From the NCBI GenBank assembly GCA_964444915.1, contig CAYUIY010000116.1, positions 1-5,044 of the forward strand: 5,044 nt of DNA, written 5' to 3'. Below are positions 1 through 5,044 of this stretch, one piece after another (the first letter of the stretch is position 1; each line of letters starts with the position of its first letter). The DNA is from Anaerorudis sp964444915. Lineage in GTDB: Bacteria; Bacteroidota; Bacteroidia; Bacteroidales; Dysgonomonadaceae. Under the pieces are notes generated by a model that saw only the letters and a list, made by a program, of their open reading frames with translations, was not told the origin of the DNA and made no database searches. Both the position numbers and the translations under genes were made by a program.

Positions 1-2
1 AC

Positions 3-1160
3 AGCTTACCCGAAAGAATTGCATTTAAACATCCTTACCCGCTGATAAGGCATCACATCGGACTTCAGACAATAGATGAGACCGTAGAGGAAATTAAGAA
101 ATTGGCAGAATCCGAACTGTTGGATATTATTTCTTTGGCTCCGGATCAGAATTGTCAGCAATATTTTTTCGAACCCGATAAGATGCATTCTGCACAGGAT
201 GGAGCAGGGGGGGCACCGATACGCTCAAAAGCAGACTTTATAAAGCTTTATCAAACAAGTCGAACAGGAAATTACCCTTTGATCAGATGTTATTCCGGCA
301 CAAATCGGATAGTAGATTTTTCCAAGCTTTTGAAAGAAACGGTTAACAATGCGTGGGCGGCGATTCCTCTTTTTTGGTATTCCGAACTTGACCGTCGTTC
401 CGAGAGGAATCTGTTGGACGCCATAGCAGAAAATATGGAAGGTATAAAGTGGAATGCTGATCATGATGTGCCGGTAGAGATAAATGATGCGCATCAATGG
501 GAATTGAGGTATGCTCATGATGGGTTGGCTGTTGCCGTCACGTATCTTGCGGCCTATGTGGCAAAAAAACTCGGTGTTAAGTGGTATATTCAGCAATATA
601 TGATGAATACCCCACCCGATTTGTCGCCCAAAATGGATATAGCAAAAGCTATTGCAAAGCGTGAAATGGTTGAATCGTTAGCCGACGAAGGGTTTATTCC
701 GTATCGAATGATACGAACAGGATTACTTTCTTTTCCTGTGGATCCGGATAGCGCAAAAGGGCAGTTGACGGCTTCTATGTTTTATGCATCTTATTTGCAG
801 CCACATATCATTCACGTAGTTTCGTATTGTGAAGCCATGAGGAGGGCAACTTCAAAAGAAATTTTGGAAAGTGTAAAAATGGTCCGCAGGGTGTACTCGT
901 TGGCTGCTAAAGGATTGCCTGATTTTAGATGTGATCCCGAAATAAGAAATCGGGCTGATTATTTAAAAAACGAAGCGCGGGCTATTATTGAAAAAATCAA
1001 AAATTTGTCCCCTCATATAAACGATCCGTTGATTGATCCCCAAACGCTCTATATGGCTGTCAAAATGGGTATATTGGATGCAGTTGGTTTGCAGGGAAAT
1101 AGTGTGGCGAGGGGCGAGGTTAAAGTAAAGCTTGTAAATGGAGGATACGATATAGTTTGA
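3..1160 (+). CDS. Glutamate mutase epsilon-like barrel protein, 5'-truncated by window edge
   Basis: The reading frame is open from the left edge without a stop, so the gene starts outside the window. The TTG at 102 is an internal Leu codon, because conserved-looking sequence (SLPERIAFKHPYPLIRHHIG...) precedes it. 385 residues are visible, ending at TGA. Recognisable blocks, numbered from the visible start, are DGAGGAPIRS (66-75), RCYSGTNR (95-102) and NNAWAAIPLFWYSELDRR (115-132). A later stretch has the pattern PVDPDSAKGQ...HIIHVVSYCEAMRRATSKEI, which recalls the glutamate mutase epsilon (methylaspartate mutase E) region of the form P.D..KA.G...EA...PTKEA. That family forms a TIM barrel that acts with an adenosylcobalamin-binding subunit. 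No cobalamin-binding DxHxxG motif is visible, so that domain would have to be upstream or encoded elsewhere. The substrate cannot be told from the sequence, and a true glutamate mutase role is not shown. The coding status is certain; the family placement is inference from remembered patterns. Confidence 0.6.
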   Translation, partial: SLPERIAFKHPYPLIRHHIGLQTIDETVEEIKKLAESELLDIISLAPDQNCQQYFFEPDKMHSAQDGAGGAPIRSKADFIKLYQTSRTGNYPLIRCYSGTNRIVDFSKLLKETVNNAWAAIPLFWYSELDRRSERNLLDAIAENMEGIKWNADHDVPVEINDAHQWELRYAHDGLAVAVTYLAAYVAKKLGVKWYIQQYMMNTPPDLSPKMDIAKAIAKREMVESLADEGFIPYRMIRTGLLSFPVDPDSAKGQLTASMFYASYLQPHIIHVVSYCEAMRRATSKEILESVKMVRRVYSLAAKGLPDFRCDPEIRNRADYLKNEARAIIEKIKNLSPHINDPLIDPQTLYMAVKMGILDAVGLQGNSVARGEVKVKLVNGGYDIV

Positions 1161-1202
1161 GTATAATGTAAATTTAGTTAGGTATGAAAAGACATTTTTT
1201 CT

Positions 1203-1231
1203 TTTGTAGTCCATAAAAAGTGGTAATTTTG
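1203..1231 (+). promoter_or_regulatory. Putative Bacteroidota-type promoter for hpt
   Basis: TAATTTTG at 1224-1231 matches the Bacteroidota -7 consensus TAnnTTTG at every fixed position. A TTTG at 1203-1206 lies 17 bp upstream and could serve as the -33 element, although the usual spacing is about 19-21 bp. Transcription would start near 1238, leaving a leader of about 20 nt before the ATG at 1259. The motif is seen directly; its function is inferred. Confidence 0.45.
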
Positions 1232-1262
1232 TCACTTTATTTTCCATCGTGACTTTTTATGG
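1211..1262. repeat. Perfect 11-bp inverted repeat spanning the hpt promoter and start codon
   Basis: CCATAAAAAGT at 1211-1221 is the exact reverse complement of ACTTTTTATGG at 1252-1262. The right arm contains the hpt ATG (1259-1261), and the -7 element at 1224-1231 lies between the arms. A competing shorter pairing is possible between AAAGTG (1217-1222) and CACTTT (1233-1238). The dyad could be an operator, or an RNA hairpin hiding the start codon if transcription begins upstream of 1211. Confidence 0.55.
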
Positions 1263-1801
1263 GTATGAAAAGTATAAAAATAAAAGATAAGGAATTCGAA
1301 CTATTTATTGAATCGGAGAAAATACAGAAGAGCATCTGCCGGATTGCGGAACAGATCAACACGGATTTGAAAGGAAAAAATCCAATTTTCATTATTGTAT
1401 TGAACGGGGCGTTTATGTTTGCTGCCGATTTGTTAAAAAAGATCACTATTCTCTGCGAAATAACTTTTGTGAGGTTAGCATCCTATCAAGGGATGTCAAG
1501 CACAGAATCCGTGCGAAAAATACTTGGCTTGACAGAATCGGTAGAAAACAGAACTGTAGTTATTGTGGAAGATATTATTGACAGTGGAAAAACGCTGGCG
1601 ACATTGACAAAAGAGCTAAAAAAGCATTGTCCGAGCGAAATCAAAATTGCCACTATGTTTCTGAAACCCGGAGCTTTGAAGTATAATCTTCGGCCGGATT
1701 ATGTAGCTATGGAATTGCCTCCTGATTTTATTGTTGGATATGGGTTAGATTATGATGGTTATGGAAGAAATCTTGCCGATATTTACAAATTGAAAGATTA
1801 A
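1259..1801 (+). CDS. hpt: Hypoxanthine phosphoribosyltransferase
   Basis: This purine-salvage enzyme transfers the phosphoribosyl group of PRPP to hypoxanthine (and usually guanine) to give IMP or GMP in the cytoplasm. The protein has 180 residues, normal for the bacterial family. The 13-residue PRPP-binding motif VVIVEDIIDSGKT lies at 100-112, with the acidic pair E104-D105. LNGAF (48-52) fits the pyrophosphate-binding loop. K136 in FLKPG aligns with the Lys that contacts the purine O6 in human HPRT. PPDFIVGYGLDYDGYGRNL (154-172) supplies the base-stacking aromatic F157 and metal-linked D164. ATG at 1259 gives the longest frame. ATG at 1265 (Met3) is a real alternative, since neither has a clear Shine-Dalgarno site and the first ATG lies in an inverted-repeat arm. 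No hairpin terminator follows, only T tracts. Confidence 0.95.
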   Translation: MGMKSIKIKDKEFELFIESEKIQKSICRIAEQINTDLKGKNPIFIIVLNGAFMFAADLLKKITILCEITFVRLASYQGMSSTESVRKILGLTESVENRTVVIVEDIIDSGKTLATLTKELKKHCPSEIKIATMFLKPGALKYNLRPDYVAMELPPDFIVGYGLDYDGYGRNLADIYKLKD

Positions 1802-1818
1802 AGTTATGAGGGAGAAAG

Positions 1819-1878
1819 TTTTTTTTGAATTTTTTTTGTATAAAATAGGGTGGCATAGAAAAAAAAATTCTATCTTTG
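1819..1878 (+). promoter_or_regulatory. Putative tonB promoter with upstream T/A tracts
   Basis: TATCTTTG at 1871-1878 is a perfect TAnnTTTG -7 element, 49 bp before the tonB ATG. No TTTG is found at the expected -33 distance (about 1848-1852). Upstream lie two runs of eight T (1819-1826 and 1830-1837) and a run of nine A (1859-1867). The T runs are one helical turn apart, as in curved or UP-like promoter DNA. ATAGAA (1855-1860) and TTCTAT (1868-1873) form a 6-bp dyad overlapping the -7 element. The motifs are seen directly; promoter activity is inferred. Confidence 0.5.
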
Positions 1879-1927
1879 TCTCACAGAATAGAACGATAAA
1901 GTTTTTAAAGGTGTAAATATTTATATC

Positions 1928-2626
1928 ATGGATAAGGATGAAATAAAAAAATCGCCAAAAGCGAACATTGAAAACCAAAGAGACATGGCTTTTTTGATGG
2001 GGCTTGTTTTAGCATTGGCTGCAATGTTCGTTGCATTTGAATGGTCATCAGGAATGTCTGAGTCGACCGTAAATGTAGTTGTACAAGATGTGATAGCCGA
2101 GGAAGAAATCGAAATTACCCGTCGCGATCCAACTCCTCCACCGCCCCCGCCTCCACCCGAACCCGAAGCACCTGAGATTCTCGAAGTAGTGGAAGAAAAA
2201 GTAGAAACACGTATACAAATTAATATAGAGGATGACCAGAGTAGGGCTCAAATTCAGACTTTTGTTCCTCCCCCTCCTCCAAAACCTAAAGAAGAAGAGG
2301 CTACGGAAGAAATTTTTGTAGTGGTGGAAGAAATGCCCGAATTTCCGGGAGGTCAAGCCGCTCTGATGAAGTACCTGAGCGAAAACATCAGATATCCGGT
2401 AATAGCACAAGAAAATGGTATTGAAGGACGTGTGATTTGTTCTTTTGTGGTAGAACGAGATGGAAGTATTACTGATGTTCAGGTGGTACGTGGGGTAGAT
2501 CCCTCACTTGACAGAGAAGCTGTGCGTGTGATTCAGTCTATGCCGAAATGGAAACCCGGTAAACAGCGAGGAAAACCTGTGCGTGTACGTTTCACGTTAC
2601 CTATCGTATTCCGCTTGCAACAATAA
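1928..2626 (+). CDS. tonB: Energy transducer TonB
   Basis: TonB carries proton-motive energy from the inner membrane across the periplasm to TonB-dependent outer-membrane transporters such as SusC-type porins. The protein has 232 residues. A short charged cytoplasmic N-terminus (1-19) is followed by one hydrophobic membrane anchor (about 20-38, MAFLMGLVLALAAMFVAFEW). Next comes a periplasmic linker with two proline blocks (P70-P77 and P114-P118) separated by acidic sequence. The C-terminal TonB domain spans about 136-232: MPEFPGGQAALMKYLSENI, RYPVIAQENGIEGRV (155-169), a VVERDGSITDVQVVRGV strand-loop, and PKWKPGKQRGKPVRVRFTLPIVF. This form is typical of Bacteroidota. No exbB or exbD is adjacent, so the motor partners must be encoded elsewhere. 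The gene has its own promoter match upstream and a strong terminator downstream, so it is probably monocistronic. The ATG at 1928 fits the expected N-terminal topology. Confidence 0.95.
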   Translation: MDKDEIKKSPKANIENQRDMAFLMGLVLALAAMFVAFEWSSGMSESTVNVVVQDVIAEEEIEITRRDPTPPPPPPPPEPEAPEILEVVEEKVETRIQINIEDDQSRAQIQTFVPPPPPKPKEEEATEEIFVVVEEMPEFPGGQAALMKYLSENIRYPVIAQENGIEGRVICSFVVERDGSITDVQVVRGVDPSLDREAVRVIQSMPKWKPGKQRGKPVRVRFTLPIVFRLQQ

Positions 2627-2647
2627 ACAAAGAAATTAATTGAATTG

Positions 2648-2683
2648 ATAAAAGCTGCTTTAATTCGCGAAAGCAGCTTTTAT
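2648..2683 (+). terminator. Intrinsic terminator downstream of tonB
   Basis: A perfect 14-bp stem pairs 2648-2661 with 2670-2683 around an 8-nt loop (AATTCGCG). The core is AAAGCTGCTTT / AAAGCAGCTTT, with A-rich and U-rich flanks as in a standard intrinsic terminator. It begins 21 nt after the tonB stop. The A-rich left flank means it could also stop transcription on the opposite strand. Confidence 0.88.
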
Positions 2684-2706
2684 TGTAATTTTATACTATT
2701 AATAAA

Positions 2707-3684
2707 ATGTACTACAGTAGAAGTGACCTGGAAAATAAAATTAATAATGCCATAGAAAAAATACCATTGGATTTATCTCCTCAGAATTTGTATGATCCTA
2801 TACGATATGTTTTATCTAATGGAGGCAAAAGGTTGCGTCCTATACTAACACTTATGGCGACAAATCTTTTTAGTGATGATATTGATTTATCTATTCCCCC
2901 GGCAATTGGTATAGAAATTTTTCATAATTTCACTTTGTTGCATGATGATTTGATGGATAGGGCAGATATGCGTCGGGGAAATCCTACGGTACACAAGATT
3001 TGGGGGAATAATGCTGCTATTTTATCGGGTGACGCTATGTTGATTCAAGCTTATATGTACATTGCCAATGTTCCCATAAATGTATTGCCTGAAGTTTTGT
3101 CTGTTTTTTCCAAAACTGCTATGGAGGTTTGTCAAGGTCAACAGTATGACATGGACTTTGAAAAAAGAATGGATGTGACGGAAGCAGAATATATGGAAAT
3201 GATTCGATTGAAGACAGCGGTTCTGATTGCATGTTCTTTAAAAATTGGTGCAATAATGGGAAAAGCATCGGCAAACGATACCGATCTTTTATATCGGTTT
3301 GGCATTCATATTGGGATGGCTTTTCAACTTAAAGATGATTTGCTGGATGTGTATGGTGATGCAGAAACATTTGGTAAAAACATAGGAGGAGATATTATTT
3401 GTAATAAAAAGACTTTTTTGTTGATAAAGGCGCTCGAGAATACCAATACATCACAACGAAAAGAACTCGATAAATGGCTCGAGGCAATAGATTTTGATCC
3501 TTCTTCTAAGATAAATGCCATTAAAAATATTTATGATGAATTAAATTTGAAATCAATTTCTGAAAATCTTATAGAAAAATATTATCTTTCGGCTTTAGAT
3601 TGCTTTTCAAATCTACCTGTTGCGGATGCCCGAAAAAAAGAATTGTTGTTTTTGACAGAAAAATTAATGCAGCGAAATAAATAA
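2707..3684 (+). CDS. Polyprenyl (trans-isoprenyl) diphosphate synthase, probably short-chain
   Basis: The enzyme condenses isopentenyl diphosphate with allylic diphosphates to build linear isoprenoids. The 325-residue length is normal. The order of motifs is complete: GGKRLRP (39-45), first Asp-rich motif DDLMD (80-84) followed by R89-R90, K169-T170, GQQYD (144-148), and second Asp-rich motif QLKDDLLD (207-214) followed by FGKNIGGDI (222-230). The first motif is DDxxD with no two-residue insertion, unlike bacterial FPP synthases. F75, five residues before D80, is bulky where long-chain quinone-type synthases usually have Ala. This predicts a short product such as C20 GGPP rather than a C35-C40 chain. 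The start lies only 23 nt after the tonB terminator hairpin; TAATTTTA at 2686-2693 is a one-mismatch -7 element, so its promoter is uncertain. No Shine-Dalgarno is seen. Confidence 0.93.
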   Translation: MYYSRSDLENKINNAIEKIPLDLSPQNLYDPIRYVLSNGGKRLRPILTLMATNLFSDDIDLSIPPAIGIEIFHNFTLLHDDLMDRADMRRGNPTVHKIWGNNAAILSGDAMLIQAYMYIANVPINVLPEVLSVFSKTAMEVCQGQQYDMDFEKRMDVTEAEYMEMIRLKTAVLIACSLKIGAIMGKASANDTDLLYRFGIHIGMAFQLKDDLLDVYGDAETFGKNIGGDIICNKKTFLLIKALENTNTSQRKELDKWLEAIDFDPSSKINAIKNIYDELNLKSISENLIEKYYLSALDCFSNLPVADARKKELLFLTEKLMQRNK

Positions 3685-3754
3685 ATAATAATAAAACAGG
3701 GTACATTTAACGAAAGCTTGTTTCTAAATAGTCTATAAAAGTGAACTATAATAA

Positions 3755-3972
3755 ATGCCTTATTGTAGATTACCCAATACCGATATTGTACGAATACGAT
3801 CATTGAAAAGAGCTATCGAAAAATGTTCAAATACAGATTTCCAAGAAGTGGCAATCGAAATGAAAACACTTCTTGTCTGCAAAATCAAGTGACTGAAGCA
3901 AGGGAACAAGGAGAAAGAAAAAACAAAGATTTTCCCTTGAGTAAACGTCTTGAAAGGAATAAAGAATACTGA
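3755..3972 (+). pseudogene. Decayed N-terminal remnant of a conserved Bacteroidota-type gene
   Basis: An ATG at 3755 opens a 45-codon frame to TGA at 3890-3892. It begins MPYCRLPNTDIVRIRSLKRA and continues to an abrupt end, ...MKTLLVCKIK. The start resembles, from memory, the N-terminus (M-x-Y-x-RLPNTD-x-x-R-x-x-x-L) of a roughly 200-250-residue uncharacterised family in Bacteroidales. A second stretch in another frame (3886-3972, beginning QVTEAREQGERKNK, ending at TGA 3970-3972) overlaps its end and is hydrophilic and helical in character. This fits a frameshift plus a large deletion of the rest of the gene. The alternative is an intact 45-residue small protein with a non-coding tail. The remaining parts of the 345-bp gap 3685-4029 show no further gene, RNA or terminator that I can recognise. 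Confidence 0.5.
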
Positions 3973-4029
3973 GTGGCATATTACTATTTGTATATTATTA
4001 AGTATTAGGAAAGGGGAAACACTAGAAGA

Positions 4030-4824
4030 ATGAATCTTATCGATACTCATGCTCATCTTTATTTACCGGAGTTTTATGCCGATTTTGAAAACGTTGTCTT
4101 TAGAGCGAAAAATGCAGGTGTCTATAAAATTTTGTTGCCTAATATTGATGTTGAATCCATAAAACCTCTTAAACAAACAGTTTTGGCTTATCCTTCTTTT
4201 TTTATTCCAATGATGGGATTGCATCCTACTGCTGTAAAGGAAGATTGGGAGCATCAATTGGATATTATTTATCATGAACTGAAATCAAACCATTATGTCG
4301 GTATAGGCGAAATAGGCATTGATCTTTATTGGGATCAAACCTTTAAGGCGCAACAAATAAAAGCTTTTGAAAAACAGTTGCAATGGAGTATCGAAATGAA
4401 TCTGCCTGTGGTAATTCATTCGCGTAAAGCAAATAAAGAAGTGATACAAAGTATCAAAAACGTAGGGTCGGATGTTTTGCGAGGTGTTTTTCACAGTTTT
4501 GGAGGTTCAAGAGAAGAGTTGGAAAATGTTCTTGAACTGCCTTCTTTCTTTATTGGATTAAATGGTATAATTACTTTTAAAAATTCAGGTTTATCTGATG
4601 TATTGCCGTTTTGCGATATCGAACGAATCGTATTAGAAACGGATTCACCTTACTTAGCTCCTGTGCCTTACAGAGGAAAACGTAATGAGCCTGCTTATTT
4701 AACGGAGATAGTAAAGAAGTTGGCGGCAATTTTTAGTATTAGTGAAGATGAAATAGCTGAAATTACTTCGCTTAATGCGGAAAAGGTATTCGATATAAAT
4801 AATTGGAAATGTGGTATTTTCTGA
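4030..4824 (+). CDS. tatD: TatD-family metal-dependent hydrolase (DNase)
   Basis: TatD proteins are cytoplasmic TIM-barrel hydrolases of the amidohydrolase superfamily; characterised members are Mg/Mn-dependent exonucleases on single-stranded DNA or RNA. The protein has 264 residues, the usual length. The metal-site residues are all present in order: H7 and H9 in DTHAHL (5-10), H65 in GLHP (63-66), E94 in GEIGID (93-98), H130 in VIHSR (128-132), H155 in FHSFGG (154-159) and D205 in ETDSPYLAP (203-211). The family C-terminal signature continues with PYRGKRNEP (213-221). The N-terminus begins directly with the first barrel strand, so the ATG at 4030 is secure. A GGGG run at 4013-4016 is too far upstream to be a good ribosome-binding site. 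Transcription could come from the prenyl synthase gene or from a promoter in the gap; no convincing one is seen. The true substrate is not shown by the sequence. Confidence 0.94.
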   Translation: MNLIDTHAHLYLPEFYADFENVVFRAKNAGVYKILLPNIDVESIKPLKQTVLAYPSFFIPMMGLHPTAVKEDWEHQLDIIYHELKSNHYVGIGEIGIDLYWDQTFKAQQIKAFEKQLQWSIEMNLPVVIHSRKANKEVIQSIKNVGSDVLRGVFHSFGGSREELENVLELPSFFIGLNGIITFKNSGLSDVLPFCDIERIVLETDSPYLAPVPYRGKRNEPAYLTEIVKKLAAIFSISEDEIAEITSLNAEKVFDINNWKCGIF

Positions 4825-4899
4825 CCTTTTTGTTGAGCAGGAACGGACTTTTATAAAAAATTAAATGGAATTTAATCGGCATATGTGGGATAAATTTTT

Positions 4900-4907
4900 T
4901 AATTTTG
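4900..4907 (+). promoter_or_regulatory. Possible -7 element upstream of tRNA-Ser
   Basis: TAATTTTG matches the Bacteroidota TAnnTTTG consensus at all fixed positions and lies 66 bp before the tRNA. No TTTG stands at the -33 position. A closer but imperfect candidate, TAATTTG at 4942-4948, has one base too few between TA and TTTG. Either could drive the tRNA. Confidence 0.35.
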
Positions 4908-4973
4908 TGTATCAAATGGGAGGCGAATGAAATATTTTTTGTAATTTGCGTCCGTTTTTGAAAATCTCCGCCA

Positions 4974-5044
4974 GGAGAGATGCTCGAGTGGCTGAAGAGG
5001 CACGCCTGGAAAGCGTGTATACGCCAAAAGTGTATCGCGGGTTC
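4974..5044 (+). tRNA. tRNA-Ser(GGA), 3' end cut by window edge
   Basis: The cloverleaf is readable: acceptor 5' strand GGAGAGA (4974-4980), D stem CTC/GAG (4983-4985, 4997-4999) and anticodon stem CACGC/GCGTG (5001-5005, 5013-5017). The loop is CTGGAAA, with anticodon GGA at 5008-5010, which reads UCC and UCU serine codons. A long variable arm, typical of tRNA-Ser, pairs ATACGC (5019-5024) with GTGTAT (5030-5035) through one G-U pair. The T-stem 5' strand GCGGG (5037-5041) and TTC follow. The rest of the T arm and the acceptor 3' strand lie outside the window. Confidence 0.96.

Larger units (their letters stand above)
1181..1272 (+). repeat. 11-bp direct repeat GGTATGAAAAG, two copies
   Basis: GGTATGAAAAG occurs at 1181-1191 and again at 1262-1272, 81 bp apart (27 codons, so in the same frame). 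The second copy encodes the start of hpt (Met3-Lys4). The first copy starts a ten-codon open frame, MKRHFFFCSP, which stops at 1214-1216. The repeat could be a remnant of a local duplication of the gene start, or chance in AT-rich DNA. Confidence 0.5.

Noticed and set aside
225..596. 123-codon minus-strand frame in the first gene
   Set aside because: It is the shadow of a conserved + strand protein and has no recognisable domain.
102..1160. TTG at 102 as the start of the first gene
   Set aside because: The same frame is open to the left edge and the upstream 33 codons read as ordinary protein, so 102 is an internal Leu codon of a truncated gene.
1802..1840. Terminator after hpt
   Set aside because: There are T runs but no stable hairpin before them; they fit better as upstream tracts of the tonB promoter.
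2048..2410. Long open frame on the minus strand within tonB
   Set aside because: It is antisense to a clear TonB, and its Phe/Trp/Arg-rich composition is what the complement of Pro- and Glu-rich codons gives.
3982..3990. TACTATTTG as a tatD promoter
   Set aside because: Three bases instead of two separate TA from TTTG and no -33 element is seen, so the match is too weak to list.
3685..4029. Non-coding RNA, riboswitch or CRISPR in the 345-bp gap
   Set aside because: No repeated units, no strong hairpins and no known riboswitch core could be seen; the coding-like remnant is the only structure found.
3760..4056. 98-codon minus-strand frame across the gap before tatD
   Set aside because: It has low-complexity Ser/Phe/Ile composition, overlaps the tatD start and shows no recognisable motif; the + strand remnant explains the region better.

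Overview
The window looks like a chromosomal segment of a member of the Bacteroidota, probably of the order Bacteroidales. The evidence is the TAnnTTTG-type -7 promoter elements, the lack of good Shine-Dalgarno sites, AT-rich intergenic DNA, and a proline-rich TonB with a typical Bacteroidota C-terminal domain. All supported genes are on the + strand.

Layout: (1) Positions 3-1160 hold the 3' part of a large protein resembling the barrel of the glutamate mutase epsilon (adenosylcobalamin enzyme) family; it runs off the left edge. (2) Positions 1161-1258 form a control region with a promoter-like pair and a perfect 11-bp inverted repeat whose right arm covers the start codon of the next gene. 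(3) Positions 1259-1801 encode hypoxanthine phosphoribosyltransferase (hpt). (4) Positions 1802-1927 are T- and A-tract rich with a -7 promoter match, leading into tonB (1928-2626), which is closed by a strong hairpin terminator (2648-2683). (5) Positions 2707-3684 encode a trans-prenyl diphosphate synthase whose residue before the first Asp-rich motif suggests a short product. (6) The 345-bp gap 3685-4029 holds what appears to be the broken start of a gene (3755-3972). (7) Positions 4030-4824 encode a TatD-family metal-dependent hydrolase. (8) A tRNA-Ser(GGA) begins at 4974 and is cut by the right edge.

The genes do not form one pathway. They cover purine salvage, outer-membrane energy transduction, isoprenoid synthesis and a TatD nuclease/hydrolase. 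tonB looks monocistronic. The prenyl synthase and tatD might share transcription, although 345 bp separates them. I saw no mobile element, CRISPR array, phage gene or defence system, and nothing that amounts to a new biological system. The points most worth checking are the dyad over the hpt start, the decayed gene before tatD, the predicted chain length of the prenyl synthase, and the poorly characterised first gene.
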